64,000 bases of DNA from Mesorhizobium shangrilense (GTDB taxonomy: Bacteria > Pseudomonadota > Alphaproteobacteria > Rhizobiales > Rhizobiaceae). The position numbers and the translations under genes are program-made. This document shows positions 17,370 to 25,414 of this stretch, piece by piece. Where the stretch lies: contig NZ_JBEWSZ010000001.1 in the NCBI RefSeq assembly GCF_040537815.1, positions 3,162,001 through 3,226,000 on the forward strand, read 5' to 3'. Below the pieces are notes generated by a model. That model worked only from the letters and a program-made list of their open reading frames with translations, did not search any database and was not told where the DNA came from. The stretch's first letter is position 1. Each line of letters starts with the position of its first letter.

Positions 17370-18422
17370 TCAGAGCGCCAGTTCTCCTTGCAGGACGCCG
17401 TCCTTGACGACGACCTTGCCATCCAGCGCTATCGTGCAGTTGCGCATCGGCAGATCGAAATGGCCGAGCGTGTAGCGCCCGGCATACTGGTTCGCCCCCG
17501 TCGACCACAGGAACGAGCCGGCCAGCGCCCGGAACTCGACAGCCTGCATGTCGCGCTTGTCGTACATCACGGCCGAAACCCAGCGGGCTCGCGGATGCAT
17601 GCCCCAGCCGACATGGCTCATGCCGTAGGCGTTGCGGTCGTCCCAGGCCTCCATGTATTCGCGGAAATGAAGGGCATCGATGCCATCGCCCTTGATGGCG
17701 GTGACGAAGTCGTTCTCGACGGTGAAGTCTATGCGGCTGGTGAGCGCGGTCTTGAACGTCAGGTTCATATCGCCGACGTCCATGACGATGCGCCCGTTGA
17801 CGCTGTTCTGGCCAGGAAAGGCGAGGCACAACCCGCCGGGCCAGTGCGCCACCGCGCCGGGCTGGGTCCCAAAGCCGGGCGTGCCGCCGCAGGGCGCGCC
17901 GCGCAGGTCGATGATCAGATCGGTTCCCGCGACCGAAGTGACGCGCATCTCGCTGGCTTCGCGCAGCATCTGGACGCCAAGCGCCACTTTCGGGCCGAGT
18001 TCGGCCATCGGTTCGGTGCGCTCGAGAATCTCCGGATGCTCGTTGCAGACCACCAGGAGACGCGTGCCGCCCGCCTCTTCGATTTCGGGCCACTCAGGAG
18101 CGTGGATAAGCCCCTCGACCGTGCAGTCGACGATCACCTCGACACGCTTGAGCGCCTCGATCACCGCGCGGTTGTGCTGGATCGCCCAGGAGGTGCCCGT
18201 CGACTTCACCGGCACGGGTGCGGCCTGCCGCGGCGTCGGCATCTGGATCATGCAGTATTCCGCGCCAAGATCGTGCAGCGCCAGGTCAGAAAGGTGCACC
18301 AGCACTGGTCGCGACTGCGTCTCCGACAGGATGGCCACCTTGGTGCCCTTGCCGATGGCGTTCAGCGCAAAGACGCGCCGAAAGCAATCGAGCCACCGCC
18401 CTTCGACGCGCTCCTGAAGCAT
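17370..18422 (-). CDS. 2,5-dihydroxypyridine 5,6-dioxygenase-like (NicX-like) ring-cleavage enzyme
   Basis: A 350-residue protein, the same length as NicX, which opens 2,5-dihydroxypyridine to N-formylmaleamate with non-haem iron. Shared blocks recalled from NicX are WPGGLCLAFPGQNSVNG, VMDVGDMNL, YGMSHVGWGMHPRARW and GHFDLPMRNC. The residues corresponding to its iron ligands His, His and Asp are His-270, His-321 and Asp-323 here. The fold is shared with aminopeptidase T, an alternative annotation. A palindromic operator candidate lies 89 nt upstream of the start, so this gene may begin its own transcript, followed by the acyl-CoA-dehydrogenase-like gene. The true ring substrate may differ. 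Confidence 0.8.
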   Translation of the reverse strand: MLQERVEGRWLDCFRRVFALNAIGKGTKVAILSETQSRPVLVHLSDLALHDLGAEYCMIQMPTPRQAAPVPVKSTGTSWAIQHNRAVIEALKRVEVIVDCTVEGLIHAPEWPEIEEAGGTRLLVVCNEHPEILERTEPMAELGPKVALGVQMLREASEMRVTSVAGTDLIIDLRGAPCGGTPGFGTQPGAVAHWPGGLCLAFPGQNSVNGRIVMDVGDMNLTFKTALTSRIDFTVENDFVTAIKGDGIDALHFREYMEAWDDRNAYGMSHVGWGMHPRARWVSAVMYDKRDMQAVEFRALAGSFLWSTGANQYAGRYTLGHFDLPMRNCTIALDGKVVVKDGVLQGELAL

Positions 18423-18510
18423 TGCGATATCCTCCCCCGCCGATCCGCAGCTCAGCGAATTTCTTTACTCATGAGTTAAGTTTTATTGTTTTGGCGCGGC
18501 TGTCAACAGG

Positions 18511-18522
18511 ATTTTCGAAAAT
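18511..18522. promoter_or_regulatory. GntR-type operator candidate upstream of the NicX-like gene
   Basis: ATTTTCGAAAAT is a perfect 12-bp palindrome, and the flanking GATTTTCGAAAATTA (18510-18524) recurs identically at 22224-22238 in the divergent gntR/bicupin promoter. It overlaps the stop codon of the flavin reductase gene and sits 89 nt before the NicX-like start, so it probably marks an internal promoter. Confidence 0.65.
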
Positions 18523-19175
18523 TACGTATCGCTCGACAATTTCGTCGGTTCACCGGTCGGCCAGTCGCGCCAAAGGGGGCGAGCCAGGCTGAACGTGTCG
18601 CGGCTGCGCACGTAGTCGCTGCCATAGGAGCGGGCGACAAGATCGAGCCTGGGCGTATCGATATGGGCGCGACCGGGGTCCAGCACGCAGTCGTCGGCGA
18701 CATGGACGGTCAGCACCCGTCCGATGACGATGACCTGCGCCGGTCCGGTGACGACCGAGGAGAGCGAGACGCATTCGAAGGCAACCGGGCTTTCCGCGAT
18801 GCGCGGCGGCCGGACACGGGCCGAGGGCAAAGTGGCAAGGTCCGCCAGCGACAGTTCGTCGACGCCCCGTGGAGCGTCGATCGCGGTGACGTTCATGGCT
18901 CGAACCAGCCGCTCGGGGACGAGGTTCACCACGAACTCCCCGGTGTCCAGGATATTGCGCGCGGTGTCCTTGAAGCCCCGCTCGGGATCACCGAGGATGC
19001 CGATGGCAATCGTCGGCGGCGCCGATCCCATCACATTGAAGAAACTGTAGGGCGCCGCGTTGAGCCGGCCTGCGGCATCCTGCGTGACGACCCAGGCTAT
19101 GGGCCGGGGCATCACCGTGGCGGCCAGAAGCTTGTAAGCATTCTGGGTGCCGACGTCTTCCAGATCGAAGCGCAT
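18522..19175 (-). CDS. flavin reductase-like FMN-binding protein
   Basis: A 217-residue flavin reductase-like protein: the N-terminal NAYKLLAATVMPRPIAWVVT and the following YSFFNVMGSAPPTIAIGI are typical of this split-barrel family. Members reduce FMN with NAD(P)H, often as the reductase partner of a two-component monooxygenase, though some are uncharacterised flavoproteins. It starts where the nitrilase gene ends (single-base overlap). The acyl-CoA-dehydrogenase-fold protein encoded two genes downstream would be the candidate oxygenase partner. Confidence 0.85.
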   Translation of the reverse strand: MRFDLEDVGTQNAYKLLAATVMPRPIAWVVTQDAAGRLNAAPYSFFNVMGSAPPTIAIGILGDPERGFKDTARNILDTGEFVVNLVPERLVRAMNVTAIDAPRGVDELSLADLATLPSARVRPPRIAESPVAFECVSLSSVVTGPAQVIVIGRVLTVHVADDCVLDPGRAHIDTPRLDLVARSYGSDYVRSRDTFSLARPLWRDWPTGEPTKLSSDT

Positions 19176-20101
19176 CAGACCTCGCGAACAGCCTGTTTCG
19201 CGCGCGTGTCCACCGTCAGACTGAACACGTCCGGCCGCGCGTAGTGCCCGGTCACGTCGAAATCGTACTTCGCGCGTATCACCTCGTCCGGGTCGATCTC
19301 GGCGTACAGGATCGTCTCGCCGCTGAAATCCGGACCTGCCAGAACGCGGCCCATCGGGCTGACGATGGCCGAGCCGCCGCGCATCATCACCCGGTCAGGC
19401 TCGTCTCCCAATGCGCTTTCATGGTCCGGCCCGTACGCTGCCCGGGTGATGTGCTGGCAAGCGGTCAGCACAAAGGTCCGCCCCTCCAGCGCGATATGCT
19501 GCATCGTCGGCAGCCAGGTGTCGCGGTCGTCGGCGGTCGGCGCGCAATAGAGCGTGACACCTTGATGATACATGTGCATGCGCAGCGCGGGCATGTAGTT
19601 TTCCCAGCAGATCACGGCGCCGATGGAGCCCAGTTCGGTGCGGAACACCGGCAAGGTGGAGCCATCGCCAAAGCCCCAGATCAGTCGCTCGCCCGCCGTG
19701 GGCATCAGCTTCCTGTGCTTGCCGACGACACCTTTCGCCCCGTCGATATAGAGTACGGTGCAGTAGAGCGTGGCTCCGTCGCGCTCGATAACGCCGACCA
19801 CGACAAAGGCTCCGGTCTCGGCCGCGGCATCGGCCAGCACGGCCACCTCCGGCCCGCCGGGATCGATCGCCGCTGCATGGTAACGAGCGAAGGCCGCGCG
19901 ACCCTCGGGCTTTCGGAGCCCGATGGGCGCACCGAAACTGGCACCTTTCGGATAGCCGCCCACGAGCGCCTCGGGAAACACCACCAGTCGCGCGCCGTTC
20001 GCCGCCGCCTCGCGCAGGCGGGCGGCGGCAGCTTCGGCCGTGGCCAGCGGGTCGTCCGGGCGCGAGGCCATCTGCACGACGGCAGCCTTGAAGCGGGTCA
20101 C
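19175..20101 (-). CDS. nitrilase
   Basis: A 308-residue carbon-nitrogen hydrolase. The Glu of the triad is in VVFPEALVGGYPKG, the Lys in GKHRKLMPTAGERLIWGFGD and the nucleophilic Cys in AVICWENYMP. The KHRKLMPTAGERLIW block is characteristic of true nitrilases rather than amidase branches, so hydrolysis of a nitrile to acid and ammonia is likely. I chose the GTG at 20101, 4 nt after the FAH-family stop, with CGGAG upstream; an in-frame TTG/ATG further upstream would overlap that gene. It suggests that a nitrile enters or arises in this pathway. Confidence 0.88.
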   Translation of the reverse strand: MTRFKAAVVQMASRPDDPLATAEAAAARLREAAANGARLVVFPEALVGGYPKGASFGAPIGLRKPEGRAAFARYHAAAIDPGGPEVAVLADAAAETGAFVVVGVIERDGATLYCTVLYIDGAKGVVGKHRKLMPTAGERLIWGFGDGSTLPVFRTELGSIGAVICWENYMPALRMHMYHQGVTLYCAPTADDRDTWLPTMQHIALEGRTFVLTACQHITRAAYGPDHESALGDEPDRVMMRGGSAIVSPMGRVLAGPDFSGETILYAEIDPDEVIRAKYDFDVTGHYARPDVFSLTVDTRAKQAVREV

Positions 20102-20105
20102 AGGC

Positions 20106-21026
20106 TTACTCCGGTGTTGCATCGACGATCGGATGCCGCAGCGAGCCGATGCCTTCCACACAGGCCACGACCACGTCGCCCGGCCACATCCACTCTTGCG
20201 GATTGCGCCCGGCGCCGACGCCTTCCGGCGTGCCCGAGGCGATGATGTCGCCCGGCTCGAGCGTGATGCCGGTCGAGATGTCGGCGATCAGATCATCCAC
20301 CTTGAACAGCATGTGGCGCGTGTTCGAGCGCTGCTTCTCCACCCCGTTCACCGTCAGCCAGAGGGCAAGGACCTGTGGATCGGGAATTTCGTCGGCGGTG
20401 ACGATGCACGGGCCGAAGGGGGCATAGGTGTCCTGCCCCTTGGAAAAGATCCATTGCCCCGCCCGCCGGTTGTCGCGGGCCGATACGTCGACCATCACCG
20501 AATAGCCGAAGACATGGCCGAGCGCGTCTTGCTTGCGCACCCGCCGCGCCGTGGTGCCGATGATCACCGCCAGTTCCACCTCCCAGTCGAGCTGCTGTGT
20601 CATCTTGCGGTTGTGCTCGATGGCGTCGCCCGGCCCGATCACGGCCGTCGGCGGCTTCGAGAACACCACCGGCTGCTTCGGCAGGTCCTTCGACGTGTCC
20701 AGCGACTTGGCGCTTTCCGCGACATGCTCGACATAGTTCAGCCCGATGCCGAAGATGTTCTTGCGTGGCCGCGGGATCGGCGCCAGCAGCCGCACATTGG
20801 CCAGTGCCGTGGCGCTGCCCGCTGGAAACCGGCCCTCGGCCTGCTCCAGGCAGTCGCGCAAGGTCTCCAGTCCCGGCCGGCCGGCGTCGATCAGCCCGAG
20901 CATCGTGTCGGGCAGGTCTTCGCCCTGCGACGCGGCCAGCGCCTCCACATCCACCACCAGATCGTCCACGACCACGCCAAGCCGCGCCGCCGCCTCGACC
21001 GAGGCGCGATAAGTCACAAGTTTCAT
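20106..21026 (-). CDS. fumarylacetoacetate hydrolase-family enzyme
   Basis: A 306-residue FAH-family hydrolase. The C-terminal catalytic domain starts near residue 70 (PRPRKNIFGIGLNYVEHVAE), with the metal-binding E-x-E in QQLDWEVELAVIIG and the GTPEGVGAG loop. Such enzymes cleave ring-opened dicarboxylates such as fumarylpyruvate, the step two reactions after gentisate dioxygenase. It follows directly on the bicupin gene, which supports that pairing. ATG 21026 has an AAGGAAAG ribosome binding site at good distance; the upstream in-frame start at 21041 does not. Confidence 0.88.
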   Translation of the reverse strand: MKLVTYRASVEAAARLGVVVDDLVVDVEALAASQGEDLPDTMLGLIDAGRPGLETLRDCLEQAEGRFPAGSATALANVRLLAPIPRPRKNIFGIGLNYVEHVAESAKSLDTSKDLPKQPVVFSKPPTAVIGPGDAIEHNRKMTQQLDWEVELAVIIGTTARRVRKQDALGHVFGYSVMVDVSARDNRRAGQWIFSKGQDTYAPFGPCIVTADEIPDPQVLALWLTVNGVEKQRSNTRHMLFKVDDLIADISTGITLEPGDIIASGTPEGVGAGRNPQEWMWPGDVVVACVEGIGSLRHPIVDATPE

Positions 21027-21037
21027 CTGTCTTTCCT

Positions 21038-22159
21038 TCAAAGGAGCGGCTGGAAGCCGCCGTTTTCGCCGAGCGCCTGTTCGCGATAGAGACCCAGCGC
21101 CCGCATCACCGGCAGGTCCGACAGGCAGAAGAGGCAGGCATCGTCCCGGTCCGAGCCATTGACATGCTCATGCCAGGCCCAGGAAGGAACACAGAAGATG
21201 TCGTGTTCCTGCCAGTCGTAACGCTTGCCGTTGATGATCGAATGGCCGCCACCCTTGGCCACATGGAAAAGACCGCTGCCGGTGTGGCGGTGCGCCTTCG
21301 TGCGCTCGCCCGGACGCAGCATTTGCATGGACGCACCCATGGTCTGCATCACCGGCCCGTTGGTCACCGGGTTCACATATTCCATCAGAACCCCATCAAA
21401 CGGCGAACCGTCCGTGCAGCTGGCATATTTCAGCAGCGACTCGTAGGTCGGCGCCCATTCGTATTTGAACATCGGGCTATAGCCATGGCTCCAGCCCTGC
21501 CCCATCGGCCTCAGCCCCGGGTTGCCCCACGTCTTGGTCATGTCGTCGACCTTGTGGCCGACGGCCTGCCGCAGGTCGGGGTGCACCTCGTAGAAATTCG
21601 CCTCCATCGCGTTGACGAAGGGTATGTCGAGCCCATCCTGCCAGATACAGGGCGTGCCCGTCGCCTCCACCCCGTGTTCGTGCCAGGTGCCGTTCGGGGT
21701 CAGCACGAAATCGTTCGCGCCCAGCGTCATCTTGTGGCCGTCGACGACCGTAAAGGCGCCCGAACCTTCCATGATGAAACGGATCGCCGAAGCGGAATGA
21801 CGATGGGCACTTGCCACTTCGCCAGGGTTCATCACCTGCAGCCCGGCATAGAGCCAGCCAACGGCGGCGGCAACGTCGCCGCGACCCGGGTTGCGCAGAT
21901 AGACCACCCGCCGCCCCGCCTTCTCCGGTGTCACCAGATCGACCGAGCGCAACACATTGTCGCGCAGGTCGCGGTAGCGCCAGACCACCGGCACCGACTG
22001 CGACTGCGGCTCCCACGGCTCGATCTTGTTGGCCACCGTCCACAGCGCGCCCGCGCCGAGGCGGTCGAGGTCCTCGTAATAGGCCAGAAGCTCAGGCGTA
22101 TCCTCGACATTGGCCCGCCCAGCGACGTCTTCACGATGGTTCTCGCGCTGCTGTGTCAT
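21038..22159 (-). CDS. gentisate 1,2-dioxygenase-like bicupin ring-cleavage dioxygenase
   Basis: A 373-residue two-cupin protein. The first cupin carries AHRHSASAIRFIMEGSG and WHEHG, giving the expected iron ligands His-119, His-121 and His-160; the second has KAHRHTGSGLFHVAKG. The family cleaves gentisate, salicylate, aminosalicylate or hydroxynaphthoate between carboxylate and hydroxyl. The following FAH hydrolase fits a maleylpyruvate/fumarylpyruvate-type product. ATG 22159 is preferred; the frame continues to a TTG at 22276 inside the divergent promoter. It is the first gene of the long minus-strand cluster and is divergent from gntR. Confidence 0.87.
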   Translation of the reverse strand: MTQQRENHREDVAGRANVEDTPELLAYYEDLDRLGAGALWTVANKIEPWEPQSQSVPVVWRYRDLRDNVLRSVDLVTPEKAGRRVVYLRNPGRGDVAAAVGWLYAGLQVMNPGEVASAHRHSASAIRFIMEGSGAFTVVDGHKMTLGANDFVLTPNGTWHEHGVEATGTPCIWQDGLDIPFVNAMEANFYEVHPDLRQAVGHKVDDMTKTWGNPGLRPMGQGWSHGYSPMFKYEWAPTYESLLKYASCTDGSPFDGVLMEYVNPVTNGPVMQTMGASMQMLRPGERTKAHRHTGSGLFHVAKGGGHSIINGKRYDWQEHDIFCVPSWAWHEHVNGSDRDDACLFCLSDLPVMRALGLYREQALGENGGFQPLL

Positions 22160-22224
22160 GCGACCCTCATGTCCGTTTTCCCGCCGCGAGAAAATGATCC
22201 ATGTCTTTTTCGAAAGCAAGTATG

Positions 22225-22236
22225 ATTTTCGAAAAT
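22225..22236. promoter_or_regulatory. GntR-type operator candidate between bicupin and gntR genes
   Basis: The same ATTTTCGAAAAT palindrome as at 18511, within the shared GATTTTCGAAAATTA. A weaker partner with TTTCGAAA core lies 17 bp away (22208-22215), so two sites may be bound side by side. The pair lies 58-66 nt from each start codon in the 134-bp divergent region. Confidence 0.65.
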
Positions 22237-22293
22237 TATTGCAATTGCCGACAACCAGCCTCTGGAGTAATCCCAAGGGCAGAGGAACGTCGC

Positions 22294-22980
22294 ATGACCC
22301 TTGCCGAAAAAGCCTACGACGCCCTGCGTCACGACATCATCCGCGGCGAATTTGCGCCAGGGCGCCCGCTGCGACTGGCCGATCTCAGCGAACGCTACGG
22401 CATGGGCTTCTCGCCGCTGCGCGAAGCCTTGAACCGCCTGCAGGCGGAACGGCTGGTCACCGCCGAATCGCTGCGCGGCTTCCGAGTCGCGCCCCTGTCG
22501 CTGGACGAGTTGCACGACGCCATGTCCGTCCGCATCCAGATCGAAACGGAGGCGCTGCGCGCCGCGATCCGGCTCGGTAACGACGATTGGGCGGCGGGAA
22601 TCGTCTCAGCTCTCTACGCCCTCAACCTGCAGGTCGGCCGCACCGGTTCCGAAGCCGATATCTGGGCACTCGAAGCACGACACTACGCCTTCCACCGCGC
22701 TCTGCTGGCCGCCTGCAAATCGCCGTGGACACTGGAATTCTTCGAACGCCTGTATGCCGCAACCGAGCGCTATCGCATTCCGGTCCTTCTGGCCGCCGCC
22801 CATCCCTCGGGGCGGGACGTGCAGGCGGAACACAGCGCGCTGGCACAAGCGACACTCGATCGCGACGCCGCGTGCGCCACCGCGCTGCTGGAGGATCACT
22901 ATCGCAGAACAGTCGATCATCTGGCCGGCGCGATAGGCCTTGGTGACCCCGACGCGCTCCCTGTCAAGGCTGTTGGTTGA
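22294..22980 (+). CDS. GntR-family (FadR/FCD subfamily) transcriptional regulator
   Basis: A 228-residue regulator with an N-terminal winged helix (LAEKAYDALRHDIIRGEFAP, then LADLSERYGMGFSPLREAL) and a C-terminal FCD effector domain beginning near residue 75 (VRIQIETEALRAAI, HYAFHRALLAAC, HSALAQATLDRD). ATG 22294 follows AGAGGAA; an ORF start at 22201 would lie inside the operator. It is transcribed divergently from the bicupin gene, and the palindromes between them are the likely target. Its 3' end overlaps the convergent sulfatase gene by 17 nt. Confidence 0.88.
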   Translation: MTLAEKAYDALRHDIIRGEFAPGRPLRLADLSERYGMGFSPLREALNRLQAERLVTAESLRGFRVAPLSLDELHDAMSVRIQIETEALRAAIRLGNDDWAAGIVSALYALNLQVGRTGSEADIWALEARHYAFHRALLAACKSPWTLEFFERLYAATERYRIPVLLAAAHPSGRDVQAEHSALAQATLDRDAACATALLEDHYRRTVDHLAGAIGLGDPDALPVKAVG

Positions 22981-24640
22981 CGGGCAATTCCGTTTCTTCA
23001 AGCCATTTGCGACGCGCCTCATGCTGGCCGGCGAGTTCGGCTTCGTCCCAATAGCCGATCAAAACTCCAGGGCCGACCAGCGGATCGAAATGGCGCATCT
23101 TGTCATCGTCGGCGGTCAGCCAACTGTCCTCGACGGTGATGCGGTTCCTGGGTGTGGCCAGCCAATGGAACAGCGCCCGGCGCAGGTGTGCCACTGTCTC
23201 CGCCGACGCTGGATCGCGCCCTCGGTCATTCAGTTCCCGAGGGTCGTTCGTCACATCGAAAAGCATGGGCGGCGTCGCCTCGCCATGGATCAGTTTGAAA
23301 TGACCGTCCGTGATCATGTAAAGCTTGCAGTCGCCCACGGGCAGATTGAGCTTCAGCCGGGCCATGTCGGCGCTGAAGTCGTATTCGCTGATCGCATAGC
23401 GCCGCCAGGCGCCTGACGATTGCGCCCGCAACAAGGACAGCAGCGACCGGCCCTCCAGAATGTGCGGCTTGGCCTTGCCGCCGAAATGGTCGAGGAACGT
23501 CGGCGCCAGGTCGATCATCTCCACCAAGGCGTCGGATGTCGTGCCGCGACTGGCATCGGCCTCCTTCGAGGGGTCGTAGACGATCATCGGCACTTTCACC
23601 GAAACGTCGTGAAACATGTATTTCTCGCCGAGCCAGTGGTCGCCGAGATAGTCGCCATGGTCCGATGTGAAGACGATCATGGTGTTTTCAAACAAGCCGC
23701 GCTCTTCCATGAACGCGAAGAGGTGCCCGAGTTGATCGTCGATCTGCTTGATGAGGCCCATGTAACAGGGGATGACGGTCTCGCGCACCTCGTCACGAGA
23801 GAAGTTGCGCGAATAGCGTTCCTCCTGAAATGCGCCATAGACCGGATTGGGCGACAGGCGTTCAGCCTCGCTACGGACCGCCGGCTGCACGTCCTGCTTG
23901 CCAAACATCGCATGGTAAGGCGCCGGCACGATGTAGGGCCAATGCGGCTTGATGTAGGAAAGGTGGGCGCACCAGGATTGTCCCGCTGCCTCCGCTTCCT
24001 CGATGAAGCGCATGGCGCGACGCGTCATATAGGGCGTCTCGGAATGTTCCTCGGGAATACGGGCCGCCTTGTCGGCATGGACCAGCAGCCAGCCATTGAA
24101 GTTCTCGCCGTTTCTACCTTCGCCCGAATTGGCCCAATGCTCCCACGGATTGTCGGCGTCAAAGCCGTGCTCGCGCAGATAGGCGTCGTAGGCCGGATCG
24201 GGGTCATACGCAGTTGATGGGTGCAGGCCGTCATCGCGTTCGAAAGGTTCGAAGCCGCATTCGGCGATATGCACGCCGATGATGGAACTCCGGTCGATGC
24301 CAAGGCGCTCCATCCCTTCGTCGTCCGCGGCCATATGGGTCTTGCCGATCAAGGCGCAGCGCACACCGACCTCGCGAAGATGATCGCCAAGTGTTGGTTC
24401 GCCGACCCGAAGCGGCACGCCGTTCTGGGTTGAGCCGTGCGAGCGTACGTAGCGGCCCGTGTAGGCGCTCATGCGTGACGGACCGCAGACCGTCGATTGA
24501 ACGTAGGCATTCGTGAAGCGCACGCCACGGCTGGCCAGGCGATCGATGTTCGGGGTGTCGAGCGTCCGGTGGCCGGCGCAACTCAGATAGTCGAAGCGCA
24601 GTTGGTCGCACATGATGAAAAGGACGTTACGGCGCATCAT
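22964..24640 (-). CDS. sulfatase (alkaline phosphatase superfamily, Cys-type formylglycine site)
   Basis: A 558-residue sulfatase. The modification motif is CGPSR at residues 52-56, where Cys would be converted to formylglycine; Asp-12 in IMCDQLR and the later FTSDHGDYLGDH are metal ligands. There is no signal peptide, so it is probably cytoplasmic. It follows directly on an ABC importer of the sulfonate/nitrate type, so imported sulfate esters or related compounds may be its substrates. Phosphonate monoester hydrolases share the fold and cannot be fully excluded. Confidence 0.85.
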   Translation of the reverse strand: MMRRNVLFIMCDQLRFDYLSCAGHRTLDTPNIDRLASRGVRFTNAYVQSTVCGPSRMSAYTGRYVRSHGSTQNGVPLRVGEPTLGDHLREVGVRCALIGKTHMAADDEGMERLGIDRSSIIGVHIAECGFEPFERDDGLHPSTAYDPDPAYDAYLREHGFDADNPWEHWANSGEGRNGENFNGWLLVHADKAARIPEEHSETPYMTRRAMRFIEEAEAAGQSWCAHLSYIKPHWPYIVPAPYHAMFGKQDVQPAVRSEAERLSPNPVYGAFQEERYSRNFSRDEVRETVIPCYMGLIKQIDDQLGHLFAFMEERGLFENTMIVFTSDHGDYLGDHWLGEKYMFHDVSVKVPMIVYDPSKEADASRGTTSDALVEMIDLAPTFLDHFGGKAKPHILEGRSLLSLLRAQSSGAWRRYAISEYDFSADMARLKLNLPVGDCKLYMITDGHFKLIHGEATPPMLFDVTNDPRELNDRGRDPASAETVAHLRRALFHWLATPRNRITVEDSWLTADDDKMRHFDPLVGPGVLIGYWDEAELAGQHEARRKWLEETELPVNQQP

Positions 24641-25414
24641 CTACCCGTTGTTGTGCGTTTCGGACGAGCGGTAGTGCCAGAATAGCCAGCGCTTCTCCAA
24701 TCGGAAGACCAGATCGTTGACGATCAGCCCGATCACCGCGATGAATGCGATGGCAGCCAGACCGTTGGCGATCTGAAAGTTATCCTGCTCGCGTTGGATG
24801 AAGACGCCGATGCCGTTGGTGGCAAGCAGCATCTCGGCGGTGACGCTGACCAGCAAGGCCGACGCCACCGCCAGCCGAATGCCTGTCGCTATCATCGGCA
24901 AGGATGTCGGCAAATCAATCCACATCATCGTCTCGAGCCGGCTGAGCCGCAGCGAACGCGCCACGAGATTGGCCATGGGATGCAACGTCTTGGATGCCTC
25001 ATAGGTGTTCATGAGGAGGGGAACGGCCGCCGCATAGGCGATGATCGCGATCTTGGCCGTGTCGCCTGTTCCGGCGAAAAGCATGACGATGGGAATGACC
25101 GCCGGCGGCGGTAGCGTCGCCAGCATGTCCATGATCGGTTCGAGAATCGCACCCACGATCTTCAGGCGCCCGAGCAGAATACCCAATGGGATCGTCAGGA
25201 TCGCGGCGACTAAAAAGCCGTTGGCGGCTCGCATCAGCGTATAGCCGATCTGGCCGACAATCTGCGGATAGACCTTGCAGATCGCCAGGACGACTTGCCA
25301 TGGGCCAGGAAAAAGCGGGGTCGAGGCCCGCCATGCCAGAGCCTGCCAGGCAAGCAATATGGCCAGGGGCACGATGAGCCCGCCGAGACTTTCTTGGATC
25401 CGCGAGGTTTTCAT
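24641..25414 (-). CDS. ABC transporter permease (SsuC/TauC/NrtB type)
   Basis: A 257-residue inner-membrane permease with about six hydrophobic segments and the EAA loop region near ASKTLHPMANLVARSLRLSR, followed by LPTSLPMIATGIRLA. ATG 25414 overlaps the stop of the upstream permease gene (ATGA), and its stop abuts the sulfatase start. Together with the other permease, ATPase and binding protein it forms a nitrate/sulfonate/taurine-type importer. Confidence 0.9.
   Translation of the reverse strand: MKTSRIQESLGGLIVPLAILLAWQALAWRASTPLFPGPWQVVLAICKVYPQIVGQIGYTLMRAANGFLVAAILTIPLGILLGRLKIVGAILEPIMDMLATLPPPAVIPIVMLFAGTGDTAKIAIIAYAAAVPLLMNTYEASKTLHPMANLVARSLRLSRLETMMWIDLPTSLPMIATGIRLAVASALLVSVTAEMLLATNGIGVFIQREQDNFQIANGLAAIAFIAVIGLIVNDLVFRLEKRWLFWHYRSSETHNNG

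Noticed and set aside
14744..17407. An 887-codon open frame on the plus strand opposite three catabolic genes
   Set aside because: It is antisense to well-supported genes (SRPBCC-hydrolase, acyl-CoA-dehydrogenase-like) and has low-complexity Arg/His/Ala-rich composition without motifs, an effect of GC-rich codon bias.
17370..18422. Naming the ring-cleavage gene nicX and the cluster a nicotinate pathway
   Set aside because: The iron-ligand residues match NicX, but the hydroxylase genes (nicAB, nicC), nicE and nicF are absent and the extra bicupin, nitrilase and GS-like genes do not belong to that pathway.
22964..24640. Assignment of the sulfatase as phosphonate monoester hydrolase
   Set aside because: The CGPSR motif is compatible, but the N-terminal region and mid-protein blocks recalled from the rhizobial phosphonate monoester hydrolase do not match well enough.
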